The notes below the pieces were generated by a model, which saw only the letters and a list, made by a program, of their open reading frames with translations, did no database searches and was not told the origin of the DNA. The position numbers and the translations under genes are program-made. Positions 32,526 through 42,544 of a stretch of 64,000 nucleotides of DNA are shown piece after piece; positions within the stretch are counted from its first letter, which is position 1, and every line of letters starts with the position of its first letter. This stretch comes from Variovorax paradoxus EPS (GTDB taxonomy: Bacteria; Pseudomonadota; Gammaproteobacteria; Burkholderiales; Burkholderiaceae_C): assembly GCF_000184745.1 (NCBI RefSeq), contig NC_014931.1:6386001-6450000 (forward strand). The letters run 5' to 3'.

Positions 32526-34256
32526 CTACGGCGCAGGCGCATCGCCCGGCTTTTCGTCCAGCCATCGGGCGAACGCGGCTGGAAATGCAATCCTGAAACG
32601 CGCGGCCTGAGCCCGGGCCTCGTCATCCAGCCCCAGCAATTCGGCGCTTTCGATCAGCTTGACGATGACGCGCGGCTCGGGCGAAAAATGCAATGTGCGT
32701 TCTGCCAGTGCATGCATCCTCGCCGCATTGGCTGGCGTCACGTCGGTCAGCGTGAGTTCTGCGAAGTCCACCTGACGCGCAAAAAGCCATGAGCCCTCGA
32801 GTTTGGAAAGCGTGTCGTCTGCGTAGGCAGGCAGGCGCTCGTCGCGCGGAAGGTAGATCTGGCTGATGCGGATGTAGTCCCAGCTGGCGTAGGCGACGAT
32901 GGCCAGCAGGACTGCGGCCATCAACGAAGGCAACGCACGGGTTTCGCGCCATCTTGGCTTCGTGCCCGTCGGGACAGCGCGACTGCCCACGCCCACCGCG
33001 GGCCACAGGATTCCGAGGCACAACCCGAACACCAGCTGGAACGGTCCGTACCAGAGCGGGTACTCGAGCAGGCTGTGAAGAACGATCGCCCCGAGCATGC
33101 CCCACGCCATCAAGCGGGTGGGGTCTCGCTCTCGCCAGGGCTTTGCAGCGATCACCATCCAGATGAATCCTCCGCAGATCAGGACGGCCGCGGGGATGCC
33201 CAGCTCGACGGCGAGGTGCAGCGGCAGGTTGTGGGCGTTGTCCAGGATCTCGGTGAAGCGCGCGCCGGAATAGGAAGTGGTGAAGTGCGCAAAGCTCAGC
33301 TCGCCCCAGCCCCATCCTGTCCAGGGGCGCTCGGCGATCAGGGTGAGCACGTTGTGCCAGAGGACGAGCCGGCCGTGAACATCGGCCGTCCTGGTTTGCA
33401 GGCGTTGAAGCATGCCTTCGACGCCGCTGCCTAAGAAGTGCGGCAATGCCCAGGCGATGGCGAAGTAGAGCGGGATCATCGCCAGCAATGCGAGCGGCGA
33501 TGGGAGGCTGAAGCTTGGGGCTGGAGCGCCAGGCGGCGCGGCGCGGCGCTCGCGATGGGCGATGAAGCTCGCTACGGCGACGATCGACAGAAGTTGCAAC
33601 AGGCCCGTCCGCGAGGTCGATGCGGCGGCAGCGATCAGCAGCAACACGACGGCCGCCACCAGTGCACGCCGCGTGCGGGACGAGGCTGGTGCACGCGTGG
33701 CGTGGAGCCACAGGGCCGCAATGATCGCCATGCTGATCAGCGTGGCGAATTGGTTGCGCTGGCGGAGGTTGCCGTAGGCCCGTCCCAGCGGAGGCGAGGT
33801 GGTCCAAGGAACCAATGGCTCAGCCAGGCCGTAGTACTGAAGCAATCCAAGAACGGCGCTGAGCAGACCGGCAACGAGGAGGCCGCTCGCAAACATCGAA
33901 AGAAAAGACTCCCTGCAGCGCAACAGGCCGGCGCCCGGGCACGCGGCGACAGCAACGCCGGCCACCACAGCACAGGTCGGCAGCCAGAGGAACGCCAGTG
34001 CTCCGTTGCGCGGAAGAACGACGGCCATCGCGACGACCGCCAGCCATAGCCAGAGTTGGCGTGCGGGACGGGCCACAGGCCCCATCGCGAGCAGCCCGGC
34101 AACACATGCCCAAGTCGCAAGCAACTGCCAGACATTGACCGATGGGCCGGCGACGACTGGACAGAGAAAAGGGAATGCGAAAAGGCCTGCGCGCACCACA
34201 TGGCCGGTATCTGCAAGAGAGGCGGGCGCCTCGAAGGGCGCGGCTCGAGGCGTCAT
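32526..34256 (-). CDS. O-antigen ligase/PglL-type oligosaccharyltransferase
   Basis: Polytopic membrane protein of 576 residues with about 12 hydrophobic helices. The family's central Wzy_C region is seen: GWGWGELSFAHFTT preceded by the periplasmic loop RPWTGWG, and DNAHNLPLHLAVELGIPAA, whose histidine is essential in ligases. A C-terminal soluble tail with PglL-type features (TPANAARMHALAERTLHFSPEPRVIVKL, ARFRIAFPAAFARWL) suggests the PglL/TfpO subgroup that transfers glycans to pilin. The position beside the type IV pilin genes supports pilin glycosylation, although capsule or LPS ligation cannot be excluded. Confidence 0.82.
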   Translation of the reverse strand: MTPRAAPFEAPASLADTGHVVRAGLFAFPFLCPVVAGPSVNVWQLLATWACVAGLLAMGPVARPARQLWLWLAVVAMAVVLPRNGALAFLWLPTCAVVAGVAVAACPGAGLLRCRESFLSMFASGLLVAGLLSAVLGLLQYYGLAEPLVPWTTSPPLGRAYGNLRQRNQFATLISMAIIAALWLHATRAPASSRTRRALVAAVVLLLIAAAASTSRTGLLQLLSIVAVASFIAHRERRAAPPGAPAPSFSLPSPLALLAMIPLYFAIAWALPHFLGSGVEGMLQRLQTRTADVHGRLVLWHNVLTLIAERPWTGWGWGELSFAHFTTSYSGARFTEILDNAHNLPLHLAVELGIPAAVLICGGFIWMVIAAKPWRERDPTRLMAWGMLGAIVLHSLLEYPLWYGPFQLVFGLCLGILWPAVGVGSRAVPTGTKPRWRETRALPSLMAAVLLAIVAYASWDYIRISQIYLPRDERLPAYADDTLSKLEGSWLFARQVDFAELTLTDVTPANAARMHALAERTLHFSPEPRVIVKLIESAELLGLDDEARAQAARFRIAFPAAFARWLDEKPGDAPAP

Positions 34257-34387
34257 TCAATCCATTGTGCCAACCCCGGCTTGCAGCGAGGGATGGACCA
34301 AGGCATGACATCGATGCCCGGGGGATCAACACTCACCCTATCGCCACGCCCCTGCGCGAATCGGGTGAGCGCGAAAGGCGGCCGGTC

Positions 34388-37300
34388 TCAGAAAGGTGGT
34401 GAGACCACCGAACGCCAGCTGCGGCGCCAGCCTTTGGCAGCACAGCCATCCCCGGCTTTCTGCGTACCGCCCACGCCCGTGAGGTAACCGGTCTCGTTGG
34501 TGCAATCGGCATCGGGCTTCAGGTCCGGCCGGCCTTCGTTGGGCTGGCCGATCAAATTGCGCGAACTCACGTTGCCGCGCGTGAAGCCGCCAGCGGGAAT
34601 CGAAACGATCGAAAAGAGATCGAAACTGCCGTTCGAGTCCACGTCGAAGGAGTACTTGTTCTTGCCCGTCAGCGCATCCAGTACGTAGATGATGTTGGGC
34701 AGGCTGGCGGTGGCCGTGCAGGACTCGACGCTCAGGTTCTTGTCCTCCGGGAGGAAGGACGTGATCATGACGCTGCTGCCCAGGTTGGCCAAATCACCCA
34801 CCACCCGCTCGCCGTCCGTCATGGTGCCTGGGTAGGGAATCACACCAAGATTCAGCAGCCAGCCCTTCTTCGTCTTCCAGTCGACAGGATTGGAGCTGAC
34901 CTGGTAGAACTTCTTGCCGGCCTCGATGCCGGTCCCATCCTTCGCCGAGGTCAGGTCGATGGTTTGCGCCACCAGGTCCGTGAGCGCGACCTTGCCGAAG
35001 CCGGACTTGTCACCGCTCCCGATCGGTGTCTGGTCCCAGATGCCGTAGATGGCCTGCTTCGTAGCCGGCTTTGTCAGGTCGCCCTCGTCAAGGAGGATGC
35101 CGGTGCCCACCACCACGATGGCACCGCACTGGGAAGTGGTGCTGTACGTGCACGCAGTCGCATCGCCCGGGTGGGTCTGCCAGGTAGGCGTGGCGTAGAT
35201 GGGCTGAGTCTTGCCGCCCGGGGTGGTGAAAAGCGGCCTGTTGTAGGACACCCCAAAGCTCGCGACGCGCAGGTCGAAGCGCCACAGGTTGCCGTTGGCG
35301 TCGCCTGCATAGGCAGCCACGATCTTGCGGTTGGTGTCGCGCACCGCAACCACACCGCCTAAGCCGCGATTGCCGCCGTCGGCAGCGTCGGAGCCATAGC
35401 CTGCCGGCAGCGGAATGAACGCCCTGCGTTTGCCGGTGATCGCCTCCACCACGTACAGCCCCACCTTCTTGGCGCTGCCCCCGTACTGCCCGCTCCCACT
35501 CAACACGACCCAGGTGCCGTCGTTCAATTGGCCGGCCGTAGGGTTGTTGGTCACGTTGGCCAGATCGCCGTAATCGGTCGTCTTGTCGCTGAGCTCCCAG
35601 AGAAAGTGATCCTTGGTCGGTATCCGGTCCGCCGCGTTCATGGGCGACTCCAGGCCATACATGAAGTTGCCCGCGCGTCCTCCGGTGCCCACCACGATCT
35701 GGCGCCAAGCGGCTGCCCCGCCAGCGGGAGTCCGGCTGTTTCCGTCGTACACGTCCTGCTCCACCAGCGGACCGTCCAGCGTGTAGCGGAAACGGAAGTT
35801 GGTGTTTGCCAGATCGATCTGCGAAGCCATGGAACCCTTGGGCATGAATTCGGCCAGTTCCGTGCCGACCGGGATTCCCCCCTGCGCGGTGTCGTTCTTG
35901 GCGGCGTTCAGCACATGCACCTTGCCGTTGTTGGTGGCGGCGAAGATGGTGGGCGGCAACGACGTCTTCTTCGCCTTGTAGGCGGCATACAGGTCCTTGC
36001 CGTCCACCGCGCCGTAGATGCTGTAGCCCATGTCGATGCGCCCGCCCACGAACACCGGTGGCGAATTGACCGAGGCGCCGATCGGCTGCCTGCGCGAGCG
36101 GTAGATGGTGCCGTTGATATCCGTCTGCGGGTCTTCGCCCAGCATGTAGCGGATGAAGCCGGTATCAAGCCGCTGCAGGCTGTCGGTGTTCAGCAATGCC
36201 CTGAGATCCGTTGGCAGGCCGTCGAGCCTCGTGCTGTAGGTCAGCGCCACACGCTTGTTCGCCGCCCAATCGGGCTGGCTGGCGTCATAGTTCGACAACG
36301 AAAAGATCTTCCGATTCGCCACAGTCGGCATCTTGGTGTTGGCAGACCAGGCTGGTATCGGCTTGCCGGTTTCCACGTTGAGGTAGCCGCCATTGGCGTT
36401 CAGCTGAAAAGCCTTGATGTCGCCGCTGTTGTCCGAGGTCTGGTATTCGGTCGTGTACTTGTATTGGTTTTCCAGCGTCTGGAATTCGCTGCTGTTGCCT
36501 GACACCGCCACGCCGGCGTCGTTGCCGGAACCCACCATGCCGCTCAATGCATTGTCGAGCGCCCGGCGAACGTCATCGCCCGAATAAACGCTGTAGGAAC
36601 GACCGCCGCCGGTAAAGCCTGCGCGGATGAAATCGTTCACGCGCAAGGCATCGCTCGTATTTTCACTGTTCAGGTCGACACTTGATTTGCCGTCTGCCCA
36701 GCTGGGCTGTGTAGCTGCTCGTCCTGCAAGCCAGTCGTTGTTGTATTTGTTGATGCTGTCCCAAGTCAACCCGCCCGTTGTTCCCAAATCGCCGGATGGC
36801 GTCAATCCCCAACCAATGGTGTAGGTGGTCATGTTTTGCCAGAACGTCGGATTGTGCTGGCCTTCAATGCCAGGAACGTTGTCAAGCAGACTGGAAAAAT
36901 CCGTATTCCAAAAATATCGAGCCGTCAAGTCCGCAAAACCTTTGCTGCTGGCCCCGCCATCGGAATAGGGAATATAAAGATTACGTGCAATCAGTTTTTT
37001 TGCGGAGTCGCTGCTGTCGTAGCCCGTAGCCCCCTTGGGGTTGTATTTGAGGGTAGCGGCATTTCCCGACGGATTGCCGCTGTAATTGAAAAGTCCATCG
37101 ATGCTGGCATATTTGGAATCGGCATTTTTCGAGGTTGAGTTATTCCATGCGCCGTCGGACAAAACAATGGAATAAGCACGCCTACAGCTCAAATCGTTTT
37201 TGGTATCCGTATCCCCCGAACTCGTTGGATCGTTTTTCCACGGATTGCCGAAGGTAGACTTGTTACTGCCACTGCTGGAGTAATAATTGGCTGCAAGAGA

Positions 37301-38299
37301 CAACGCATTGTGACTCGGCGTCGATCCTGCCGGGATGACGCCGTAGATCCAATCATAAAATTGCGTTTTCCAATTGTTGCCCGCGTTCTTTGCGTCGTCG
37401 TTGAAATACCGGACTCCCCGCACAATACTGTCTGCCGTGCCATTGCTTTGGTTGCGGGTGTCGGTGTAATTGTATTGGGTGTACCCTACCCGGAATTTGC
37501 TGTCGTAGCTTTGCATCGCCTGGCCCACCGCTGTTCCGACAGCAAGCACGCGATTGCGATACCACTGATACCAATTCAGAACATTCTGAAGTTCCAGCGC
37601 CGGCGTGCAGGTGGTCGTAGTCTTTCCACAATCCGTGCGCTTATGATCTGCTGGAAGATTAACGTTGCTGGCACTGAGGGGATTGGTCAACTCTACAGTT
37701 ACGCGGCTTGAGCAATTACTATTGCTGCATTGCACATAAGTAAATTTGGCGCTTGATGGAACTGAATTTTTGTCTGTATAAGCAGTGTAGTAAGGAACAT
37801 ATACCCCGCTATTAGGCCTTCCAAATCGATCAAGCCCCCACGTGTAATCGACACTTGGGGTATTTATGAAAAACTGACCAGAAGTTTGATTGTCTACGAA
37901 GGCAATGGGATTAGTCAGCTCGACGCCTGTCGATGCAATTCTTTTGGGATACGTGGTTGAAGGGTTGTAATACTGCGTATTGACATCACTTGAGCGCATT
38001 CGATACCACGCGTAATTGCAGCTCGAGCCTTGGCAACTGTTGGGCATCGAATACCCTTCCTGAAATTCAAATCCCATTGAACCAGAGTTGTCCAGCACGA
38101 ACATCAAATTGGGCTTGGCGCCCGGCACGGCGCTATACAGGGGCGCCTGACTCGGTGCGGTGGCAGCGAGCGCATCGCCAGCAGGCAGGGTCGCGGCCAG
38201 CCAGGTCGCAACGAGGCCAAGGGTCGTCAGCAGCAGGTTCACGCGCGCACGCGCTGCCTTGGCCGGTGCCGGAACAGGAAATTGAATCTTGGCAGTCAT
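34388..38299 (-). CDS. pilY1: PilC/PilY1 type IV pilus tip adhesin/assembly protein
   Basis: Protein of 1303 residues. A signal peptide precedes a von Willebrand A-like domain whose MIDAS D70-x-S72-x-S74 (VLDNSGSMGFEF) is intact. The C-terminal half is the PilY1/PilC beta-propeller with repeats such as AGDANGNLWRFDL and VHVLNAAKND. PilY1 sits at the pilus tip with the minor pilins, primes assembly and acts in adhesion and surface sensing. GAGAGGGAAGA precedes the ATG. The part encoding the N-terminal half (about 36,600-38,150) is much more AT-rich than the rest of the window, while the propeller part has normal composition, suggesting domain exchange. It follows pilE in the operon. Confidence 0.92.
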   Translation of the reverse strand: MTAKIQFPVPAPAKAARARVNLLLTTLGLVATWLAATLPAGDALAATAPSQAPLYSAVPGAKPNLMFVLDNSGSMGFEFQEGYSMPNSCQGSSCNYAWYRMRSSDVNTQYYNPSTTYPKRIASTGVELTNPIAFVDNQTSGQFFINTPSVDYTWGLDRFGRPNSGVYVPYYTAYTDKNSVPSSAKFTYVQCSNSNCSSRVTVELTNPLSASNVNLPADHKRTDCGKTTTTCTPALELQNVLNWYQWYRNRVLAVGTAVGQAMQSYDSKFRVGYTQYNYTDTRNQSNGTADSIVRGVRYFNDDAKNAGNNWKTQFYDWIYGVIPAGSTPSHNALSLAANYYSSSGSNKSTFGNPWKNDPTSSGDTDTKNDLSCRRAYSIVLSDGAWNNSTSKNADSKYASIDGLFNYSGNPSGNAATLKYNPKGATGYDSSDSAKKLIARNLYIPYSDGGASSKGFADLTARYFWNTDFSSLLDNVPGIEGQHNPTFWQNMTTYTIGWGLTPSGDLGTTGGLTWDSINKYNNDWLAGRAATQPSWADGKSSVDLNSENTSDALRVNDFIRAGFTGGGRSYSVYSGDDVRRALDNALSGMVGSGNDAGVAVSGNSSEFQTLENQYKYTTEYQTSDNSGDIKAFQLNANGGYLNVETGKPIPAWSANTKMPTVANRKIFSLSNYDASQPDWAANKRVALTYSTRLDGLPTDLRALLNTDSLQRLDTGFIRYMLGEDPQTDINGTIYRSRRQPIGASVNSPPVFVGGRIDMGYSIYGAVDGKDLYAAYKAKKTSLPPTIFAATNNGKVHVLNAAKNDTAQGGIPVGTELAEFMPKGSMASQIDLANTNFRFRYTLDGPLVEQDVYDGNSRTPAGGAAAWRQIVVGTGGRAGNFMYGLESPMNAADRIPTKDHFLWELSDKTTDYGDLANVTNNPTAGQLNDGTWVVLSGSGQYGGSAKKVGLYVVEAITGKRRAFIPLPAGYGSDAADGGNRGLGGVVAVRDTNRKIVAAYAGDANGNLWRFDLRVASFGVSYNRPLFTTPGGKTQPIYATPTWQTHPGDATACTYSTTSQCGAIVVVGTGILLDEGDLTKPATKQAIYGIWDQTPIGSGDKSGFGKVALTDLVAQTIDLTSAKDGTGIEAGKKFYQVSSNPVDWKTKKGWLLNLGVIPYPGTMTDGERVVGDLANLGSSVMITSFLPEDKNLSVESCTATASLPNIIYVLDALTGKNKYSFDVDSNGSFDLFSIVSIPAGGFTRGNVSSRNLIGQPNEGRPDLKPDADCTNETGYLTGVGGTQKAGDGCAAKGWRRSWRSVVSPPF

Positions 38300-38442
38300 G
38301 CGGTCTTCCCTCTCGAATGGAGCTTCATGGGAGTTGTCGGGTGCGCTCGGCGGGCCCCTCGGGCCGTACCTTCCGCAAAAAATCTTCTCGGGACGCGGTT
38401 GTCTTGGCGGTTGCTCAGGCCAGTGGCGCAGGAGCTACGGCA

Positions 38443-38955
38443 TTACTGTTTCCAGCAGTCGGCAACGTTCACGCCTGTCGTTTGGTCCACGATGGCTTTG
38501 GCGCCCTGACTGTTCAAGGTGAGCGTGCCGCACTTGTCGCTTGCCATGCTGCCCGCACGCGTAGCCCTGAGGGAGTAGCTGGGCGGCGTGTCGGCGGCGA
38601 AGACGACGATGTTGTAGTTGGCGGTGCCCGACTTGGGCGACTGGCGCAGAGCGGGAGGCAGCATGCTGTCGCTACCAACCTTTTGCTCGGCCGGTGTGGT
38701 GACGTTGCCCGCAGTGACGGTGTAGCGATCGTTGGCCGAGTAGTAGCGCTGCATGTACTGCGCGGCCTCCATCAGGACGCCTTGAGCCTCGGAGCGTTTG
38801 GACCGCCGCATGTACTCCTGGTAGCTGGGCATGGCGATCATCGCCAAGATGCCGATGATCGCGACGACGATCATGACTTCGATGAGGGTGAAGCCGCGGC
38901 CGGACCGGCGCGATTCGAAGGATTGACGTGTCATGGCTGCGATGGACTTGTGCAT
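38443..38955 (-). CDS. pilE: type IV minor pilin PilE
   Basis: Prepilin of about 170 residues. The class III signal peptide ends [18 protein letters not shown], with the processing glycine and E5 in place. [18 protein letters not shown] and the [13 protein letters not shown] segment match the PilE subfamily. Two cysteines (DKCGTLTLN and VADCWKQ) can close the D-region loop. The start at 38955 follows the pilX stop by 5 nt; ATG at 38934 is an alternative giving a shorter leader. PilE is a minor pilin of the tip-priming complex with PilV, W, X and PilY1. Confidence 0.9.
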   Translation of the reverse strand: MHKSIAAMTRQSFESRRSGRGFTLIEVMIVVAIIGILAMIAMPSYQEYMRRSKRSEAQGVLMEAAQYMQRYYSANDRYTVTAGNVTTPAEQKVGSDSMLPPALRQSPKSGTANYNIVVFAADTPPSYSLRATRAGSMASDKCGTLTLNSQGAKAIVDQTTGVNVADCWKQ

Positions 38956-38960
38956 GGTGG

Positions 38961-39602
38961 TCAACTGGCGCTCGTCAACACGGACTGCATCCACGCCTCG
39001 GCGCCTTGGGTGGACTTCCCGGATTGAAACTTGGCGTTATTGCCGAAGCCCCGGGCAGTGATCAGGTAGCCGGTCAGCTTGGGTGTCGAGGTGCTGTTGA
39101 TCTTCTGGATGAGGCAGAGCGGCGCATTTTTCAGCGGCGAAGTGCCACCGGTGTCGTTCTTGTAAAAAGCAGCCGGGACTTCGATGACGTTGGCAGTGCC
39201 GGTCCAGTTGGACTCGGTACGCCATGCGGCTGCGGGATCGGATTCCGAGGCGATGGTGGTCGCGACGATCTTGCCGCGCAGGCCGGTGGTGCTGTACTCG
39301 GTGTAGTCCTTGCCATCGGCATCGAAGATCGCAACCTGCTCGCAGAAGCGCAAGGCGGTCTCCGCGGCTTCGCGGGCCACTTCGGTCGAACGGACGCCGT
39401 TGATGCTGCGCTCGCTCTGGGTGGCGTTGCGAATGGCGAAGGTGCCCAGCAGCGAGAGGATCACGATCAGAATGAGGGTGATGACCAGCACGACGCCGCG
39501 CTCTCGTCCGCAGTGGCGGCCCAGCCGTGCGGCAGTGCGGCGATCGAAGGCGCGACGCGACGCGGCGCGTGAGCCCGGATTGGTGTGGAGGATTTTGCTC
39601 AT
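38961..39602 (-). CDS. pilX: type IV pilus minor pilin PilX
   Basis: Protein of 213 residues with the PilX-type N-terminus: a basic leader followed by [35 protein letters not shown]. The helix lacks the F-T-L-I-E sequence but keeps the small-residue cleavage region, as PilX proteins do. The motif [27 protein letters not shown] is typical of the PilX_N family. ATG at 39602 overlaps the stop of pilW (ATGA). PilX helps initiate pilus assembly together with PilV/PilW/PilE/PilY1. Confidence 0.88.
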   Translation of the reverse strand: MSKILHTNPGSRAASRRAFDRRTAARLGRHCGRERGVVLVITLILIVILSLLGTFAIRNATQSERSINGVRSTEVAREAAETALRFCEQVAIFDADGKDYTEYSTTGLRGKIVATTIASESDPAAAWRTESNWTGTANVIEVPAAFYKNDTGGTSPLKNAPLCLIQKINSTSTPKLTGYLITARGFGNNAKFQSGKSTQGAEAWMQSVLTSAS

Positions 39603-40606
39603 TGGGCAATCACGCGATTTCTCAACAGAACCGTGGTGGTGTAGGTCCTGCGCAGATAACCATCGGTGCTGCTCGCATCGACGTTCTTGCAGTCCTTGTA
39701 GGCCATGCCACCCGTGGGCGCGTCTCTCACGGGTTGGCCGCTGCGCATGAGCAGGCACACCCGCACGCTCAGGACCCGGCCCCAGCGGTCTTCGGTGATG
39801 TTGGGCAACACGCCGGTGCTGGTCAACCCGTCGATATCGCCTGCACTCATGTAGCGCACGATCTGATGGCGCAGAAGGTCGTAGGTGCCCGCCAGTTCGG
39901 CACTGGGGCGGCTGGCCACACCGTAGAGGATCTGCATGTTTTCGACGTTGGCCAGCAACGGCTGCGAGGTGCCAATGACATTGTTGGTACCGCTCTTCTC
40001 CGATCCGAGGCACGACAGCATGGGCTGAGTGGTCGCATCGGTGACCAAGTAGCGGTTGTCGGCCAGGGCGTAGACGCCGGCCGCGCTCGCGGGCGTGGGC
40101 TGGGGACTCACCTGGGACGGGGTCACAGGATTGATAGGGTTGCCTACGCAATTCGTCGCCAAAGGAATGGTGTCGGTCGTGCGCATCGTGTTGTCGACAG
40201 TGGCCTCGTAGCGGATGGCAATCGCCGCACTGCCGGAGCCCGATGAGCTCGTGGCGCAAGCCAGGCTGGCAAAGGCGACGCTGGCATCGGTGAAGCCTGC
40301 GTCGCATCCGCGCACCGCGGGACCCGCGTAGTTCCCCATCACCGTGGCACCTGCGGCCGGGATGATCTGCCGGGAATAGCCGGCCTGCTTGAGCTGTTGC
40401 TGGATGAGGTTGATCGCGAGGATCCCGTCCTCGTTCATCTGCGTTTCGACCTGGGACATCTGGCTGCCACGACTGGACGCGACATAGAGCGACAGGCTGG
40501 ATGCCAGGATCACCAGGCCGATCGTCACGGAGATCAGCAGTTCGAGCAGGGTAAAGCCCCCCGCGGCATGGCGCTGGCGTAGCGAAAGAAGGCGTGCCGT
40601 TCTCAT
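39599..40606 (-). CDS. pilW: type IV pilus minor pilin PilW
   Basis: Prepilin-like protein of 335 residues. The leader ends G|FTLLELLISVTIGLVILASSLSLY, the N-methylation/cleavage motif with E5. MNEDGILAINLIQQQLKQAGYS is the standard PilW amphipathic helix, followed by a large C-terminal domain with VRVCLLMRSGQPV and TTTVLLRNR. It overlaps pilX at its 3' end and pilV at its 5' end (both ATGA-type overlaps), so the pilV-W-X block is translationally coupled. Confidence 0.9.
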   Translation of the reverse strand: MRTARLLSLRQRHAAGGFTLLELLISVTIGLVILASSLSLYVASSRGSQMSQVETQMNEDGILAINLIQQQLKQAGYSRQIIPAAGATVMGNYAGPAVRGCDAGFTDASVAFASLACATSSSGSGSAAIAIRYEATVDNTMRTTDTIPLATNCVGNPINPVTPSQVSPQPTPASAAGVYALADNRYLVTDATTQPMLSCLGSEKSGTNNVIGTSQPLLANVENMQILYGVASRPSAELAGTYDLLRHQIVRYMSAGDIDGLTSTGVLPNITEDRWGRVLSVRVCLLMRSGQPVRDAPTGGMAYKDCKNVDASSTDGYLRRTYTTTVLLRNRVIAQ

Positions 40607-41208
40607 AGCGTGACCCGGAAGTACATGCAGTTCACGGAAGTGCCCGTGGCGATGTTGGCTGCTACAGGACAGGGCTGCTGTTGCTGAAAAAAGCCCGTGC
40701 CCTCTTCGATGGCAGTCCAGATCAGCCAGATGTTCAGCACGCGCGTGGCCGGCAGGCCGTTCACGCCGGCCGTGGCCGGTGTCAGATCGGCTGTGACGTA
40801 GGCCGTACCACCCGGCAGCCGATTGGCAACATTGGTAAGCCATTGGGACTTGTCATAGTCCGCGATGGCTGTATCACAGGTGTTGACCGGGGCAGCGGGG
40901 TTGGAGGTGTCGACCTGGCAAGCCACGGGTGCCCGCGTGGGGTCCGAAGTGGCGGTCGAGCGCGAACTGGCGTTGTAGGCGTCGGTGTAGGCGTAGTTCG
41001 AAAAGCCCGCCAAGTTGGCGCGGGCGCGCTCCGTGTAGTCGGCCACCAGGCTCAGGCCGATGGCCCGCATGCGGGAGAACTGGTTGTACTTGGCCGCCGA
41101 GGAGGTCAACCCCGCCATGCCGAACAGTGCAACCGCCAGGATGACGATGGCCACCAGCACCTCGATGAGCGTGGCGCCTCGCTGCGTGTTGTGGGTTTTC
41201 ATGTTCAT
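40603..41208 (-). CDS. pilV: type IV pilus modification protein PilV
   Basis: Prepilin-like protein of 201 residues. The leader ends G|ATLIEVLVAIVILAVALFGMAGL, with A at +1 and E5. The pattern I-E-V-L-x-A-x-x-I-L-x-x-x-x-x-G identifies PilV. The downstream TWLTNVANRLPGG-type segment and the C-terminal NWLIWTAIEEGTG-like region are also PilV features. ATG at 41208 is followed by a second in-frame ATG at 41202, and either is possible. Second gene of the minor pilin operon. Confidence 0.88.
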   Translation of the reverse strand: MNMKTHNTQRGATLIEVLVAIVILAVALFGMAGLTSSAAKYNQFSRMRAIGLSLVADYTERARANLAGFSNYAYTDAYNASSRSTATSDPTRAPVACQVDTSNPAAPVNTCDTAIADYDKSQWLTNVANRLPGGTAYVTADLTPATAGVNGLPATRVLNIWLIWTAIEEGTGFFQQQQPCPVAANIATGTSVNCMYFRVTL

Positions 41209-41255
41209 GAAAAGAGGTCGGGGCTGCTGCGCCGAAGCGGCTGGGCGTGGCGATC

Positions 41256-41857
41256 TCATCCTTCGGTGGCGCTGTCGCAGCTGGCCGAATCCGCCACGGA
41301 GCGGACGCGGCCGGGTTTGGTGATGCAAAGGCCCTTGCGCGCCCAGGGCGTGGCGCTGGCGCTGCTGAATCCCGTTGCCTCGATGTTGATTGCAGTGGCC
41401 GTGCCGTTCAGCAGACCGTTGGGCAGGAACACGAAGCGGCTTGCATTCGTCGGGACGATCTTTGCGATGCCGGCGGGAGCCTCCTGCCGCAGCAGCAGTT
41501 CATCCGCCGTCGCGGAATAGTCGAAGCTGGCGTCGCGGTCGTTGTTGACGAAAACGATCCAGCCGCTGGCGAATCCGGTGGTGCTTGCCGTGGACAAACA
41601 GGTCGTGGAGGTATTGGAGGCCACGCGGCATACGACGACCGGACGCGCTCGGGCAATGGCTTCGGTGCGTGCGATGCGCAGGGAGCCGGTCAGTGCGTTG
41701 ACGGTATTGGAGGCGCGCCACTGGACGATGAAGCGCGTCATCGAAGGCGCTGCAAGGCCGATCAGGATCGCCAGGATGGCGAGCGTGACGAGCAGCTCGA
41801 TGGCCGTCAGGCCACGTTGGCGGCGCGGCTGTTGAAGATCGGAGTAGGTCATGCGCA
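41256..41857 (-). CDS. fimT: GspH/FimT family minor pseudopilin
   Basis: Protein of about 200 residues. The cleavage site is G|LTAIELLVTLAILAILIGLAAPS with E5, then the GspH/FimT-type body: SLRIARTEAIARARPVVVCR, GFASGWIVFVNND, and LLRQEAPAG. FimT/FimU proteins are minor pilins that bind DNA and support natural transformation in several species. The start is uncertain: ATG at 41857 or 41851; no good Shine-Dalgarno is visible. It is the first gene of the fimT-pilV-W-X-E-Y1 set, so the operon promoter must lie in the IS-scarred region upstream. Confidence 0.85.
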
Positions 41858-42174
41858 TAAATAAGACTGAGCCAGTCCCGTTGGCGTTTTCGCTGCTGGT
41901 CGCACTCATGCGATTCGACTTCTCTGCTGCAGCAAACCGTTTGCCGCAATGCTGGACATAGCAATGCTTTGCGACTCGACGCGTTTGAAGCTGCAAGCCA
42001 TGGCGATCCATTTGGCAATTTGCACTTTTTTGAAAATGTTTCCTTGTGTGACTTTGAATGCTATTCGATGCGTGCATTCAATCGAAAACCGCTCGTCGCA
42101 TAACAACTGCCGCTTGGCGACCTTGGTTGCTTGAGCAGCGGCGTCTCTGTGTTGATGCGCTAGCAGCTTCTTCC
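41858..42174. other. non-coding region upstream of fimT
   Basis: About 317 bp of comparatively AT-rich DNA between fimT and the IS relic. It should hold the minor pilin operon promoter, but no convincing box was identified. No gene is supported here. Confidence 0.5.
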
Positions 42175-42544
42175 GTGCAACAGGCAAACTCCTTGGAGTG
42201 TGCGAGACGCGATCTTTGCTAGCAGTGATCACTGCCTCGAGCAACTGAGAGCCTCATTGGCCTTGTGAAGGCGGATGTCAAAGGCTTTGGCGCGCGAGGT
42301 TTCCGCGCTGTGGCGCGCTCGGCGGAAGATTTCTTCTGGCTGATTGGTTTGGCATGGGCGACATAGATGTCGTCAAGATGCAGCCCTGTGGTAGCCCAGA
42401 ACTCAGTTGAGCGTTCTGGACGCCATAGCGCTGGTGCTCGGTAGCTGAATTTGCTTTTCTATCGATCGACCACCGCCCCTAAAGGCCGGCGCGTAGTCGC
42501 ACCATGTGCGTTTGACGTCCTATCGATTCCAATGAGTTCAGATC
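42175..42544 (-). pseudogene. degenerate relic of an IS3-family orfA (second, diverged element)
   Basis: This stretch is a decayed copy of the orfA gene of the neighbouring element, in the same orientation. Bases 42480-42516 match 43371-43407 at 29 of 37 positions by eye. Further collinear matches follow: the VVDQ region, the CCCATGCCA region, and the peptide LEAVITASKD against FEAVLDVLKK. Frameshifts (for example a 4-nt insertion near the start codon) and stops destroy the frame, and the ATG has become TTG. The remainder of that element is not recognisable downstream. Confidence 0.75.
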
